This document shows positions 12,109-12,713 of a DNA stretch of 12,713 bases, in pieces; positions within the stretch are counted from its first letter, which is position 1, and the number at the start of each line of letters is the position of its first letter. Under the pieces are notes generated by a model. That model worked only from the letters and a program-made list of their open reading frames with translations. It was not told where the DNA came from and searched no databases. Source of the stretch: Acidimicrobiales bacterium (GTDB lineage: Bacteria > Actinomycetota > Acidimicrobiia > Acidimicrobiales > Palsa-688); the NCBI GenBank assembly GCA_019241495.1, contig JAFAWZ010000134.1, positions 1 to 12,713 of the forward strand, in the 5' to 3' direction. Made by a program: the position numbers and the translations under genes.

Positions 12109-12713
12109 ATGACCAATACCTCACAGGCTGAGCACGCCGCCCTCCTCGAGGACGCCCTATTCCAGGTGAAGCGGGTGATCGTCGGCCAGGACCGGATGAT
12201 CGAAAGAGCGTTCGTGTGCCTGCTCGCACGCGGCCACTGTCTCATCGAAGGTGTACCGGGCTTGGCCAAGACTCTCATGGTCTCGACGCTCGCCCGGGTG
12301 GTGGGAGGCGATTTCTCCCGCATCCAGTTCACTCCCGACCTCGTCCCGGCCGACATCATCGGCACCCGGATCTGGCGTCCCTCCCAGGAAGAGTTCGACA
12401 TCGAATGGGGGCCGGTGTTCGCCAATATCGTTCTCGCCGATGAGATCAACCGCGCCCCCGCCAAGGTCCAAGCCGCCCTCCTCGAGGTGATGGCCGAGGG
12501 CCACGTCTCGATCGGCGGTTCGGTGCGCTCCGTGTCCGAGCCTTTCCTGGTCCTCGCCACCCAGAACCCGATCGAATCCGAAGGCGTCTACTCCCTGCCC
12601 GAAGCACAGCGAGATCGCTTCTTGATGCAGGTCGTCATCGAGCATCCTTCCTACAACGAAGAGATGGAGATCGCCCGCCGCATGCTGGTCGGGCGGCCCG
12701 CCGTTGAACAGGT
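12109..12713 (+). CDS. MoxR-family AAA+ ATPase (partial, 3' end outside window)
   Basis: The first 201 codons are present and remain open to the window edge. The N-terminal helix leads to VIVGQDRMIE, the MoxR box. Walker A is GVPGLAKT (about 49-56), followed by RIQFTPDLVPADIIG, Walker B NIVLADEINR with PAKVQAALLEVM, sensor 1 LATQNPIESEG and LPEAQRDRF with the arginine finger. All ATPase motifs are intact. MoxR proteins are chaperone-like hexamers that mature metal- or cofactor-containing or cell-envelope proteins, usually beside DUF58 and VWA-domain genes; whether these follow cannot be seen. The ATG is chosen as the first start before the conserved helix. It lies 93 bp after the exported-protein gene and may be cotranscribed with it or use its own promoter. 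Confidence 0.9.
   Translation, partial: MTNTSQAEHAALLEDALFQVKRVIVGQDRMIERAFVCLLARGHCLIEGVPGLAKTLMVSTLARVVGGDFSRIQFTPDLVPADIIGTRIWRPSQEEFDIEWGPVFANIVLADEINRAPAKVQAALLEVMAEGHVSIGGSVRSVSEPFLVLATQNPIESEGVYSLPEAQRDRFLMQVVIEHPSYNEEMEIARRMLVGRPAVEQ

Overview
This is a 12.7 kb stretch of high-GC chromosomal DNA, most likely from an actinobacterium and plausibly an uncultured member of the Acidimicrobiia or a related lineage. The reasons are the base composition, the family repertoire (Clp-N-only protein, CxxCxxCC protein, COG4705-like membrane protein, small actinobacterial hypotheticals) and gene starts. At nine genes a TANNNT box lies only 6-9 nt before the chosen start codon, as in the leaderless genes common in Actinobacteria. 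The taxonomic placement is inference. I see no tRNA, rRNA, CRISPR array or intact insertion sequence.

Layout, left to right. (1) 77-406 (+) is a small CC-motif protein, convergent with a minus-strand block: a 35-aa one-helix membrane peptide (2714-2607), an EntS-like MFS exporter (2506-1208) and a class I SAM methyltransferase (1159-521). (2) 2791-4112 (+) holds a possible 34-aa leader ORF, a sulfotransferase-family P-loop protein and a YkgJ-type CxxCxxCC protein. (3) 4113-4930 contains a perfect 17-bp inverted repeat and a DinB-family gene bracketed by two direct copies of a 25-26 bp sequence. (4) 4929-7300 is a regulator/efflux module: a MarR repressor divergent from a 12-TM drug-type MFS gene, which is coupled by a 4-bp overlap to a universal stress protein. 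A 78-aa Cys-containing protein follows. (5) 7655-10133 (-) is a COG4705-like eight-helix membrane protein followed by an ABC-F ATPase interrupted by a single in-frame amber codon. (6) 10280-11368 has a small hypothetical gene facing a stand-alone double Clp-N domain protein that carries a C-terminal zinc-ribbon-like CxxC pair. (7) 11413 to the end is an exported Ser/Thr/Pro-rich protein, divergent from the Clp-N gene across a palindromic promoter, then the first 201 codons of a MoxR-family AAA+ ATPase that runs off the window.

The genes form several small transcription units rather than one pathway. The common themes are efflux, stress and ribosome protection. The most notable items are: the Clp-N/zinc-ribbon gene and the exported-protein gene sharing one palindrome whose arms are at once the -35 of one promoter and part of the -10 of the other; a strict four-fold W-x9-G-x4-D repeat in the COG4705-like protein; the amber-split ABC-F gene; and the direct repeats bracketing the DinB gene.
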